Source: Thalassia testudinum (lineage: Eukaryota; Streptophyta; Magnoliopsida; Alismatales; Hydrocharitaceae). Taken from it: a DNA stretch of 64,000 bases. The notes under the pieces are model-generated. The model did no database searches and was not told the DNA's origin. It was given only the letters and a program-made list of their open reading frames with translations. The position numbers were made by a program, and so were the translations under genes. Of the stretch, positions 45,246 through 55,456 are shown piece by piece. The stretch lies in NCBI GenBank assembly GCA_037157565.1, contig JAZHRO010000013.1, positions 120,728,001-120,792,000 of the forward strand, read 5' to 3'. The stretch's first letter is position 1; each line of letters begins with the position of its first letter.

Positions 45246-45932
45246 CATTTCCCTGATCTAAGATTTACCTAAAGGTAGTAGGAAAAGAATAGTCGTGTAG
45301 CGAGGCTCTAGACAACCTAACAATGGGCTATTACCCACGATAACTTGCTAGCCATACCACCTTAGAAGGTTCATTAGCTACCCAATTTCCATTAAAACCA
45401 CCGAAAAGCAAGTCAGTGCAAATAGTATGTAGATTCTTAGACTTAAAGTTCCCTCAAATTAGAGGGTGGGTTGAAAAGTCGTGTACTTATCACCCCAACT
45501 TATTTAACCAATTTGAAGTAAATTCAAAATGGCGAGGACTTGATAAACAAATTCACATTTTAGTAGACACCTGGGCTGATTAAGCCCGAAGACCTGAAGG
45601 TTCTAAGTGTTCAGATCCTATTGTATTATTCCCTAAGATTGAAAAATCCTAATGCCCAATTATTTTTCCTGATTCAAATTTTCTTTTTTAAATAAAGAGA
45701 AGAATAAGTAGAATTTACAAGAATTCCACAGAGCTGACAAAATGATTCAGAAATGAATCAACCCCCCCATGACTAGCTGATGCAATGTCCTCATTGAAAA
45801 TAAAATGCATGAGAAGAAAGGTAGAATGAAGAAAATATCACCTGTATTCCTTGATGCTCCAGTCAGCTCTGAGTCAGACTGTACAAGTGCTGATTCTAAT
45901 GCCATCAGGTAGGCGAAGTCCAGCCAAAGAAG
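45246..45932 (-). other. 3' cassette of F unit 2, truncated
   Basis: It has the post-ORF motif (about 45880-45915), GAGGACATTGC, proximal purine tract (complement ACCCCCCCATGACTAGC at 45761-45777), an AAGT/ACTT remnant hairpin (about 45476-45490) and one copy of the cassette repeat (about 45290-45360). It breaks off where TGATCTAAGATTTACC meets LTR-F3. No coding sequence. Confidence 0.65.
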
Positions 45933-46920
45933 TCACATTAAGGTTAAAACAACATTATCGGAGATGGGTTCTAGGATAACACGATCAACGTAAGGTTTTA
46001 GATGTCTATTGAACTTAAAAGAATTACCCATCTTTGAGCCAAAGATCTCAATGGCTCTATTGGGAAATATTTGATCGATGATGAACGAGCCATCCCACTT
46101 TGACCTAAGCTTGTTGGGAAAGAGCTTAAGTCGAGAATCAAAGAGCCAGACCTTCTGGTTTGGCTCAAAGCTCTTGTGGGAAATCAGTTCGTCATGAAGA
46201 GCTTTGGTCCGAGCCTTATATATCTTGGAATTCTCGTACGCATCGTTCCTAAGCTCCTCCAACTCAGATAGTTGGAGCTTCCTGGTCTTTCCAGCTAAAC
46301 TTAGATCAAAGTTGCATTTCTTGATCACACAGAATGCCCGATGTTCAATCTCTACAGGTAAATGGCATGCCTTTCCATACGCTAGATGAAACGGTGACAT
46401 GCCGATAAGCATTTTGTATGCCGTACGGTAGGCCCAAAGAGCATCTTCAAGCTTTTGAGTGCATCTTTTCGATCAGGCCTAACCGTCTTTTGCAGGATGT
46501 TCTTGATCTCCTGAATGGAGATCTTGACCTGTCTGTTCATCTAAGGGTGGTAAGGTGTGGAGATTCTGTGATTTACCCTGTATTTTGCTAGTAAACTACG
46601 GAACTAGGCATTCGTGAAGTGAGTACCACCATTGCTGATGATGGCCCTCGGAATCCCGAACTGACTATATATGTTCTTTTTAACGAAATCGATGACCGCT
46701 TTGTGGTCATTAGTTCGGGTGGGAATAGCCTCGATCCATTTGGACCCGTAATCAATAGCAACAAGAATGTATTGGTGTCCAAATGAAGGGAGGAAGGGTC
46801 CCATGAAATCGATTCCCCAAAGGTCGAAGATTTCAATAGGAAGGATGGGGTTTAGAGGCATCATATCTCTCTTGGCTGTGCTCCCAAGTGCTTGGCATGG
46901 AGAACATTGTGCCAAGCTGA
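45933..46920 (-). pseudogene. Integrase remnant of F unit 2
   Basis: It begins at the CxxC half of the zinc-binding domain (CSPCQALG, KRDMMPLNPIL). The catalytic core has [22 protein letters not shown] and [12 protein letters not shown], where the second catalytic Asp is replaced by Asn. After a broken stretch (46412-46600) come [30 protein letters not shown] (GPF changed to GSF) and the C-terminus VVLTLM. Protease, RT and RNase H are absent. Non-functional. Confidence 0.85.
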
Positions 46921-47499
46921 CCTTTGAGGTGTGCTTTTGGTTTTGAGCTCAAGCGCCCTCAGCCGTTGGATCAAGATCTAAAGGTTGAGGTTGATCAAGC
47001 TGCTGATGTGGGAGAGAGGGCAGCGGGCGTGCTTGGCCGGTGTGGATGGCTAAGATGGCGCCATGTGCCACCATCTTGGCCATTCATCTTCTGTGCCTTG
47101 TTGATGGTGCCACGGATGTCGGATTGGGCCAATTTTTGTGCTGTTGGGTTGCAATCATCGATCCGAACCCATTCGTGAGGTCAGATTTGTCATCTGATGT
47201 ATGGAATTACACCATCTTGGCCCCTTGACCTCTAATCTTTCTTGGACTGCATCTGATGCTACAGAAGTCCGATCGAGGCGATCTTGGACTCGTTGAACTC
47301 CAATTGTTGCCCTGATTAGATCCGTGTGGTTCGATGTTCAATCCAAGGCCCTGATTAAGTGTTGCCCTATCACCTGACCATAAAAAGGAGAAATTAACCT
47401 AAAATTTATACAACATAACCTAAATGCAAGATGATGCAACTATATGCCTAAGAAGAAGCATAAATAGGTGGTTTATGTGATACAAATGTGTTTACATCA
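46921..47499 (-). repeat. LTR-F1, U3 part, fused to the integrase remnant
   Basis: On the minus strand it starts TGATGTAAACACATTTG at 47499 and aligns with the first part of solo LTR-F2. It stops at about 46921 in a TTGGATC-palindrome region, where the integrase remnant begins. A GATGG...CCATC inverted repeat lies at 47054-47075. It serves as the 3' LTR of one unit and the truncated 5' LTR of the next. Confidence 0.75.
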
Positions 47500-47878
47500 C
47501 ACCCCCATGCCTATCTTTTGCTAGTCCCTTACAAAACTACATGCTATTTATAAGAGAATTAGGTTAGATTTCTTGGGCAATAGTTATTATTCAACACTTA
47601 GAGATTTCAACTAAGACCTAAACTATAGGACATAACAATGCCCAGGTGTCTACCAAAATGCAGACCACCTCAAGTCCTCGCCTTATTCAAAGAAGGATAT
47701 TTTTCTTCTTTTTCTCCTTTTATAATTTTTTTGGATTTTCGAGTTTAAGGTTTCGGAGTAGCTTTCTATGGCTACTCAACCCACCCAAGACTCGAAGAGA
47801 ATCCTAAGTTCTAAGCATCTTTATGTGTGAAATGTGATAGACTCATTGATCAGCGATTAGAACGAATTTCGGGTTTCT
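47500..47878 (-). other. 3' cassette of F unit 1, LTR-proximal part
   Basis: Terminal purine tract (complement CACCCCCATGCCT, 47500-47512) and hairpin TTTTGCTA/TA-CAAAA with one base lost (about 47516-47537). Its continuation is at 49682, on the other side of the solo LTR-F2. Confidence 0.7.
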
Positions 47879-47883
47879 ATGCC

Positions 47884-49676
47884 TAATGTGCATACATCTA
47901 AATAGCCAAAAAATGTCTATTAATGCATGTTCTTAGTGTCATATTAGCATCATATATTATAAATATTGCATAACATGCATAATCATGCATTTAGGTAAAG
48001 TTGTATAAATTGTATAGTATTGTCTCCTTCTATGGTCAAGGAAAGGGAGATTTTTAATCAGGGCCTCGGATCAAGGATCCAACCATACGAATCTGATCAG
48101 GGCGACAATTGGAGTTCAACAACTCCAAGATCGCCATGATCAGGCATCCATAGCACCAGATAGAGATTGAGGAAGCCAAAAGATCAAGGGCCAAGATGGT
48201 GCCAATCCGCACTTTAGACAACAAATTCGACTGCACGGATGGGTTCGGATCAATGATCGTAGCCTAACAACGTGAAAATCGGCTCAATCCGACATCCGTG
48301 GAATCATTTACAACACACAGAAGATGGATGGCCAAGATGGCACCACGTAGTGCCATCTCAGCCGCCTGATCCACCCTAGGGACCCACCGCTGCATCACTG
48401 AAGGCCTTCCATTGCACGATCCTAGCTGTTGGATCTTGATCCAACGACCAGGATTAACTTTGAAGCACCGCTCTCCTCTTCAAAAGGCTTTGGGTGTAGA
48501 TGATTTGGAACATTGGATCTCGATCCCAACAGCCACAGATCCGCGCACTTAAACCCTCCACACGACAAAGATGAGGCTTCAACATAGCGGCGTGCCCCTG
48601 TGGGCGATGCAGGGGTCGCGAGTTCGAAATGCCGCATGCTTGAAATCAGAGTGAAGATCGGGGGCGTGTCGATTCTGGCCATCAGATGAAGATCTTGCGC
48701 GCGAGGAGCATGCTACGTGGCGCACCCACAGTGCACGGATTGCATATGCGTTATCACACACGTGATTGAATGTGCGATCAGGCGGTGTGCAGCAGTTGAA
48801 GCGCGGCGTGGGCGAGGACGACTTTAAGCCTCCGATCTTGAGATCGGATGGCTGATATTATCCAAACGTGGGCGTGTGTTTTAGGCGCGAAAGAGCGGGC
48901 GTGCGCAGCACGTGCACACGTCGCCTACGATAGACCTTTAGAGACATTTAAGTCCGTCACTAAAGGTCCCATATTAATGTTTTGATATTGTAATGACCAA
49001 AATGCCCCCAATCCTTGCAACTATTCAAGGAGACCCCTACCCTACGAATTTCTTATCCCTTCCTTCTGCTCTCTCCTTCTCCAAAGCTTTAGAGAAGCTT
49101 ATCCCACACCTGAGATGCTCCTCAAGAGCTAAATGCAAGCTTTCGCCCCCATTCTGGAAGTGGATCCCATGACGACGACAACGTGTTGCCTTATTCCCGT
49201 TCTTCTGACTTCGTCCTCCTTTCTGCCTCGTCCTCCATCTTCCAGGCAACACCTCCATCCAACTCATCCTCCAAGCATTCGTCGAGGAGGATAATATCTC
49301 TTTCCCTTCTTTTATTGCTTTCTAGAGTAAAATTTCCCGCTTTCTAGTTGTAATAGTTTTTCGCTCTCTAGTGTAATCATTTCCTGCTTTCTTAGTTGTA
49401 AAAACATTATTCAAATACCAAGTGATTGTTTTCTCCCTTTCTCTCTCTCTTATTGTCTATATCGATTCCATTGTGGTTATTTCGCTTTTTAAAAAAATAT
49501 ACAAAAAAATATAATTGCGGATTTTGAGATCGACGTAGCCTCCCTATGTTCAACCCGAAACTTCTTTATGGATTTTCGATATAAATTTTATTTGTTGAAT
49601 GGATTTCTTCGTGACTCAAACTACGATGATGGGTTTTCGAATCCAACTGCGAACGCATGATTTTTCATGTTCCACA
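47884..49676 (+). repeat. Solo LTR-F2 in the cassette of F unit 1
   Basis: 1793 bp, plus orientation, from TAATGTGCATACATC (TG mutated to TA) to CATGTTCCACA. Flanked by perfect TSD ATGCC (47879-47883 and 49677-49681). It carries the GATGG...CCATC and TTGGATC palindromes (about 48336-48450) and the GCCTCCCTATGTTCAACCCG motif near 49530. Short ORFs inside are not considered genes. Confidence 0.9.
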
Positions 49677-49681
49677 ATGCC

Positions 49682-50705
49682 CCTAGGTGACCTTGAAAAG
49701 AAATTCCGCCTAAACATGTTTCTATTCGACCTATAGCTTTCTCCCTACTTTTATTTTTATGGGATCAACACAAGGGAGAACCCAGTGTAGATCTCCCCAG
49801 CTTATTCTACTTCTCCACTTCTTCCTAAGTGTTTTGCAATTAAACATGCATTTCTTGAGCTTGGTTCTGGACAACTAACCAATGGGCTGTTACCTACGAT
49901 AACTTGCCAGCCATACTCGTGTGGTGAAGTGTGGCTTTTTTTTTTTTCTTTTCTTTTCTCCTTTTCTATTTTTTTTCTTTTTGGATAATTTTCAATTTTC
50001 TTCTTTTCTTCTGAGTAGGTGGCTTCCCTTATCTAAGATTTACCTAAAGGTATCTGGAAAAGAATGGTCATGTGACTGGGCTCTAGACAACCTACCAATG
50101 GGCTATTACCTACAATAACTTGCCAGGCATACCACCCTAGAAGGTTCATTAGCTACCTAATTTCTGTTAAATCCGTCGAAAAGTGAGTCAGTGCAAATAG
50201 TGGGCAGATTCTTAAACTTAAAATCCTCTCAAATCAGAGGGTGTGTTTATAAGTTGTGTACTTATTACTATAAATTATTTAATCAATTAAAATTTGAATT
50301 TAGAATGGCAAGGACTCGATAAACAAATCCACATTTTGGTGGACACTTGGGCTGATTAAGCCCTAAGACCTAAAGGGTCTTAGTATTCAGATCCTTCTGT
50401 ATTATTCCCTAAGGTTGAAAAATCCTTATGCCCAATTATTCTTACCTAATTCAATTTTTTTTTAATAAAGAAAAAAATAAGTAGAATTTACAAGAATTTC
50501 ATAGAGCTGACAAAATGATTCAGAAATGAATCCACTCCCCCATGCCTAGCTGATGCAATGTCTTCATTGAAAATAAAATGCATGAGAAGCAGGAAAGAAT
50601 GAAGAAAATATCACTTGTATTCCATGATGCTTGAGTCAGCTCTTAGTTAGACCGCACAAGTGCTTAGTTTAATGCCATCAACTAGGCGAAGTCTAGCCAA
50701 AGAAG
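49682..50705 (-). other. 3' cassette of F unit 1, pol-proximal part
   Basis: Post-ORF motif (about 50660-50700), proximal purine tract (complement CTCCCCCATGCCTAGC, 50535-50550), ATAAGT/ACTTAT hairpin (about 50245-50263) and two copies of the cassette repeat (about 49855-49920 and 50070-50135). No coding sequence. Confidence 0.7.
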
Positions 50706-51690
50706 TCACATTAAGGTTGAAGCAACCTTATCAGAGACGGATTTTGGAATAACACAGTCAACATAAGGTTTCAGACATTGTCCGTTGACCTTAAAAGAAT
50801 TACCCATCTTTGGGTCAAAGATCTCAATGGTTCCATTGGGAAATATTTGATCGATGATGAATGGGCTACCCCACTTTGACCTAAGCTTCCCAGGAAAGAG
50901 CTTAAGTATAGAATCAAAGGGCTAGACCTTCTAGTTCGGCTCAAAGCTCTTGCAGGAAATCAGTTGGTCATGAAGAGCTTTGGTCCGAGCCTTATAGATC
51001 TTGGAATTCTTGTACACATCATTTCTAAGCTCCTCCAACTCAGATAGTAGGAGCTTCCTGGTCTTTCCAGCTAAACTTGGATCAAAGTTGCAATTCTTGA
51101 TTGCCCAGAATGCTCGATGTTCAATCTCTACGGGTAAATGGCACGTCTTTCCACACACCAGACGAAACAGTGATATGCTGATAAGCATTTTGTACGTCAT
51201 ACGGTAGGCCTAAAGACTGCCCTCAAGCTTTTGAGTCCAATCTTTTTGATCAGGCCTAACCATTTTAGCAGGATGTTCTTGATCTCCCGATTGGAGATCT
51301 CGACCTATCCATTCGTCTAAGAGTGGTAAGGAGTGGAGATTCTGTGATTTACCCCATATTTTGCTAGTAAACTACGGAACTGGGCATTTGTGAAGTGAGT
51401 ACCACCATCGCTGATGATGGCCCTTGGAATCCTGAATTGACTGAAGATGTTCTTTTTGACGAAATCGATCACCACTTTGTGGTCATTGGTTCAGGTAGGA
51501 ATAGCCTTAATCCATTTAGACGTGTAATCAATAACAAAAAGAATGTACTGATATCCAAATGAATGGAGGAAGGGTCCCATGAAATTGATGCCCCAAATGT
51601 CGAAGATTTTGACAGGAAGGATTGGGTTTAGAGGCATCATATCTCTCTTAGTTATGCTCCCAAGTGCCAAGCATCAGGAACACTGTGCCA
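50706..51690 (-). pseudogene. Integrase remnant of F unit 1
   Basis: Same extent as the remnant at 45933-46920 and about equally decayed. Recognisable parts are FGKTCHLPVEIEH-type sequence (CGKTCHLPVEIEHRAFW at about 51110-51160), LAGKTRKLLLSELEELRND, and the KSFEPN segment. The catalytic core (51300-51620) is split by stops and shifts but its DNA aligns with the other copy. The upstream end joins LTR-F sequence at the same place as in unit 2. Confidence 0.8.
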
Positions 51691-51794
51691 AGCTGCCCTT
51701 TGAGGCACACTTTTGGTTTTGGGCTCAGGCGCCGTTGGCCGTTGGATCAAGATCCAAAGGGTAAGACTGATAAAACCGCTGATAAGGGAGAGAG
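51691..51794 (-). repeat. LTR-F fragment at the head of the array
   Basis: It contains the CTTTTGGTTTTG-GCTCA and TTGGATCAAGATCC sequence that also joins LTR-F1 to integrase at 46921. LTR-H interrupts it at 51795; its remainder should lie beyond the window. Confidence 0.65.
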
Positions 51795-52645
51795 TGTTAA
51801 TAAGCAAAATCGATGTTGTAAAAGCTGCATTGTAGTGTAGGTCGAAATCGCTCGAAAGCAAATAATATTTGTTACTCGAATGAAAGTTCGACATAAAACA
51901 CAGGGAGAAAGTAGGAATTTACATACTAATCTCAAATAATATGTAACTGAGCACAAGAATTTAAACCAAATAATGATATTCAATAAATACTAATCTGTCA
52001 CATTAGATATTCAACGAATTCTCATGTATCTTGAGGCAATAAAAAAAAGTAGAGAAGCTAAAATAATGGTGATTTGAATCACCAATTATTCTCTCTAACC
52101 ATATATATCAAGCATTCAATCAATTTAAATATATCAACAGTAATTTTATAAAGTATCAAGCCTCAAATCAGTCATCGGGTTTGATGACCAGATGACTTAA
52201 CCATTAGATGCCACAGTGCTTCCCTAGCACTATTCTTCTTCTTCTTCAGCTATGCCTTCTCTCTTCTCTTCTTCTTTCTTCCTCCTGCTGCAAGCCTTCT
52301 TCTTTTGCTTCTATCTTCAGCCTCTTCTCCCTTCTTCCAAGCAGGCCTTCTTTCTTTCCTCCTTTTCTGTGAAGGCTTCCTTCTCTTCTTTCTTCTTTCT
52401 TCACACACAGAGGGCGGCCATCATTTCAGATTTGGCTAAGTGTCGCACAGGGCAAAACCCTCCCCTACCCCCTCGCTCTCTTTCTCTCTTCCTCTTAGGT
52501 TCCGCCCTCCCAGGGCTACAGTCAAGGTAGTTGGGTAAATGGCCAGACATGCACACGGGACCAAGCTCACCAGCATGGGTGATTAGCGAGGTGTGGATAG
52601 GCTTAGGCGGGTAATCGGGTGCACCAGGCTTGCGTGGAGGGTCAC
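51795..52645 (-). repeat. LTR-H fragment, interrupted by element I
   Basis: Plus strand starts TGTTAATAAGC next to GAGAG. On the minus strand its layout resembles the end of LTR-I: CTCCCTGTGTTTTATGTCGA, a TTC-rich block at 52230-52480, and a distantly similar GC-richer segment. Element I splits it after GTCAC. Only this end is visible, so I cannot tell whether it is a solo LTR or part of a full element. Confidence 0.6.
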
Positions 52646-55456
52646 TGGAGTCGGTTGGTTTGATGACCGGGTTTTGGTTTTGTTATAACGTTGTAGTAAA
52701 GCCGGTTATTACCAACATTCCAAATATAAATTTTTTACTCGGAAAATAAAAGAGTTCCCGAGGTCGAACTCAGGGAGCAAGTCGTATTCTAGAGATATAC
52801 ATGTTTCTTTTACAAAATAAAGAAAGAGAGAGGGAAAGAATTTGTTGTTCTTTTCGTTTTCTCCTCGTGATGTTCTTCTTTCTTTCTTTTCTTCAGATCT
52901 CCTTCTTCTTCTTTGTTCTGCAGAGGTGATGCTCCTCCTTCTTTCTTCAGATCTCCTTCTTCTTCGTCCTTGGTTTCTGTCTTGGTCTCTCTTCTTCTTT
53001 TTCTGCAATTGTGGTGACCCTTTCTCTTTTCCCTTTTCTTCTTTTCTTCCTTATGGCTGCAGAGCTTCTACCTTCAGCTACTAAGTCTTCCTTTCTTCTT
53101 CTTCTGCTCTGGCCGTTGCTCTTCTTTTCTTTCTTTCTTCAGCCTGCCTTCTTTCCTGCTCTGGCTGTTGACCTTCCGTCGTCTGACCCGGTGCTTCGAC
53201 GACTTAACTATGCATTTGCTACAGTGCAGCTCCTTCTTCTTCCGCGGGTCTTCTTCTTCGCCTACGCCTACACACTTCAGAGTTTTTCGTCAGAAGCAAA
53301 ACCTACTCTACCCTCCCCCCCCGCGTCTCTCTTTCTCTCTGAAACCACTCTTGGGAAAGCTCTCCCAGAGCTACCGGGTAACCGGGTTCGGATCAGGCCC
53401 GGGTCCAGGCCCACCGGCGTGCGTGGTGGGCGAGGAGTGCAGGTCAGTCGAGTCGGGTCGGGTCGGTTCGGGTCAGGTCCGCGGGGCGTGAGAGCGGACG
53501 AGACCGGGTAACCGGGCAGGTGAAGGGGACCTCACCCCGTGTGCTGAGGCAGTAAGCCTTCAGCACTTTTGCATCTTATGTCGCTGCGGCTCTTCAGGCG
53601 TTTCCGAGGTGGGACTAAACGGCCCACCTCAATTGCGCGCCCGCAGCGGGGAATTCAGCAGGAGATGGCGGCGTCACGCGGAGCTTTCTTCCTCAGCTGC
53701 GAACCTGGTGTTTTGCCAAAACTCCTCGCAAGGCCTGGGAGTGAATCTGGGCTTGGCGCTGAGCGTGGCGCGCCTGTAGCTGCAGGCGGAAGCAGTTCCT
53801 CCTGCACGGCAATGGCGGCGGAGGTCGGGTGGCCTGTCCACAAGAAAATGGCCTCTCAGCCTAATCAGAGAGTGCCAGGAGCTTCGCCAGGGTGCGGCGA
53901 AGCTCGTGTGGGTGGTGGCGAGGCGCGGGGCGGCGTGCGAGGGCTGCCCTAGGTCGGACTGTGGGTCGGAGGATGGGTCTGTTCGGTGGGGTTGCAGAGG
54001 ATGATGTGGGGGAAGTGGCAGGGCGGAGGTTGATCAGGGTGAGGAGGCGGAGGTCCTGCGGTGGTCGGCGAGCCGTGTGGGTCGCTGAGGTGATGGGAGC
54101 GGCTCGCCGGAGGGTGGTCGGAGACGAAGGGGGTGAAGGTGGTCAGGGTCGGTCGAGGGCTTAAGTGAATAAATTGAAAGCGGGGAAAGAAAGAGGAGAA
54201 GAAGGGGAGTAGCTCTAGCTTACTTGCAGGGACGAAAGGGGAGGAACAGGGCGACAGTCGTATCGACTGTCGCCGGAGAAGACGATGCTCAGGGAAAGGG
54301 GCGGCGGCGAGCAGAGAGCCGGAGAGGCGCCAGCTGGGTGCGGCGTGGCGCGGGAAGAGCGGGGGAGGAAGTCTCTGCTGCTGGTATTGCGGCAGAGCGA
54401 AGAGGTGGAGGGGGAGGAAACCGCCGGAGCTGGTGAGCGTCTGCCGGAGGAAGAAGAGAAGAAAGTTGGGGATTTTCTCCGTCAGATCCAGGCTGCCCTG
54501 GTCGGTGGAGCAGCGGGGGGGGTATTTATAGGGATCAAACAGGGAGGAAGGCGGAGGGAGACGACGTGTCTCCCTCGCCGGAGGATGGTCGGAAACAAGA
54601 ACCCATACCGTCCGTGCGTTCGCACGGCCGGTATGGTGGGCTACAACGACCAGGGGGGTGTCCCTGCGACGGTCGACGACGCAGGGCACCCCCGGTTTAC
54701 TTGCCAGGTCCCCCACCTCACCCTGCGTGGCGCCATGCTCCGCGCAAGGTCGCCGGAGCATGGTGCTGGCAGGTTTTGCAGGAGGGACCTGATTGCAAAG
54801 AACGAAGGAGAGTTAGGGGCCAAAATGCGAGGGTTCAAAAGTTGAGGGCCAAAGAGTAAATATATGAGGACCAAAGTGTAAAGTCGGTCAAGGAGGTTTC
54901 TTCTTAGGCTCAAGTTTTTATACATGACTAATTAGGACCCAAGGAATCTGATGGTGAATTTCATTTTCATATTAAACCTTGTTTGACCGGTCAATTTGCG
55001 CAAAAACCCAAATTAAGTTATTAATTGGGCATGGTTCTCAATGTAGGTCAAAATGGGTTCTAAAGGCCAAATTGAAGGTTCTAAACCCTAGAGATTATTT
55101 TTCTATGAATTTTAGAGGGTTTATTCTATTTTTACTTTGCCTCGAACCTTGTGAATTGAAGTGGGTTATTTTAGGGTTACAGATTTATCATTTAGTTTCT
55201 TGGAATTGCTGTAGCCCTTGCTAGATCATTTCATCCCACTTTTATTCTTATTAAGCTGCTTTGACCTATGTTTGGGCCCTGAATTATCCTGTATGCAGAT
55301 TATACTGGTGAAATTGCATTTTTACCCCTTATGACTTGTTTTCTCCTTAAACTCAGAATTCTCTGAGTTAAGCCTTTCCTTGAGTTATGTAGGAGCTTTT
55401 ATCCTTTGTATTGGGTCAAAATGAGCTAGTTATGGCTCATGATGAGGTTCTCATCA
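52646..55456 (-). repeat. LTR-I1 (3' LTR of element I)
   Basis: 2811 bp. On its own strand it starts with palindrome TGATGAG-aac-CTCATCA (55440-55456) and ends CCGACTCCA. It has a TATA box at 54521-54533, a GC-rich part at 53350-54850 around it, repeated GAGGxCCAAAGxGTAAA-like units at about 54810-54885, and a pyrimidine-rich plus strand at 52840-53130 with a duplicated TCTTCAGATCTCCTTCTTC unit. Confidence 0.93.
54521..54533 (-). promoter_or_regulatory. TATA box of LTR-I1
   Basis: Minus strand CCCTATAAATACC, followed by a run of eight C. Expected transcription start near 54490. Because the LTRs are almost identical, the same promoter should exist in the 5' LTR outside the window. Confidence 0.75.

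Larger units (their letters stand above)
44575..51794 (-). mobile_element. Tandem array of internally deleted family-F elements
   Basis: Order on the minus strand: LTR-F fragment (51794-51691), integrase remnant (51690-50706), cassette (50705-49682 and 47878-47500, split by a solo LTR-F), LTR-F1 (47499-46921), integrase remnant (46920-45933), cassette (45932-45246), LTR-F3 (45245-44575). Both integrase remnants begin at the same point and are joined to the same LTR-F sequence. This points to a deletion followed by unequal LTR recombination. The array sits inside the orphan ORF of element E. Confidence 0.7.

Noticed and set aside
53011..53511. 166-codon plus-strand ORF in LTR-I1
   Set aside because: Low-complexity Leu/Phe/Ser translation of a pyrimidine-rich LTR segment, antisense to the element.
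53949..54761. 270-codon minus-strand ORF in LTR-I1
   Set aside because: It spans the TATA box and the GC-rich promoter region, is Pro/Arg/Ser-rich, and is matched by similar-length frames on the other strand. GC-rich sequence with few stop codons explains it.
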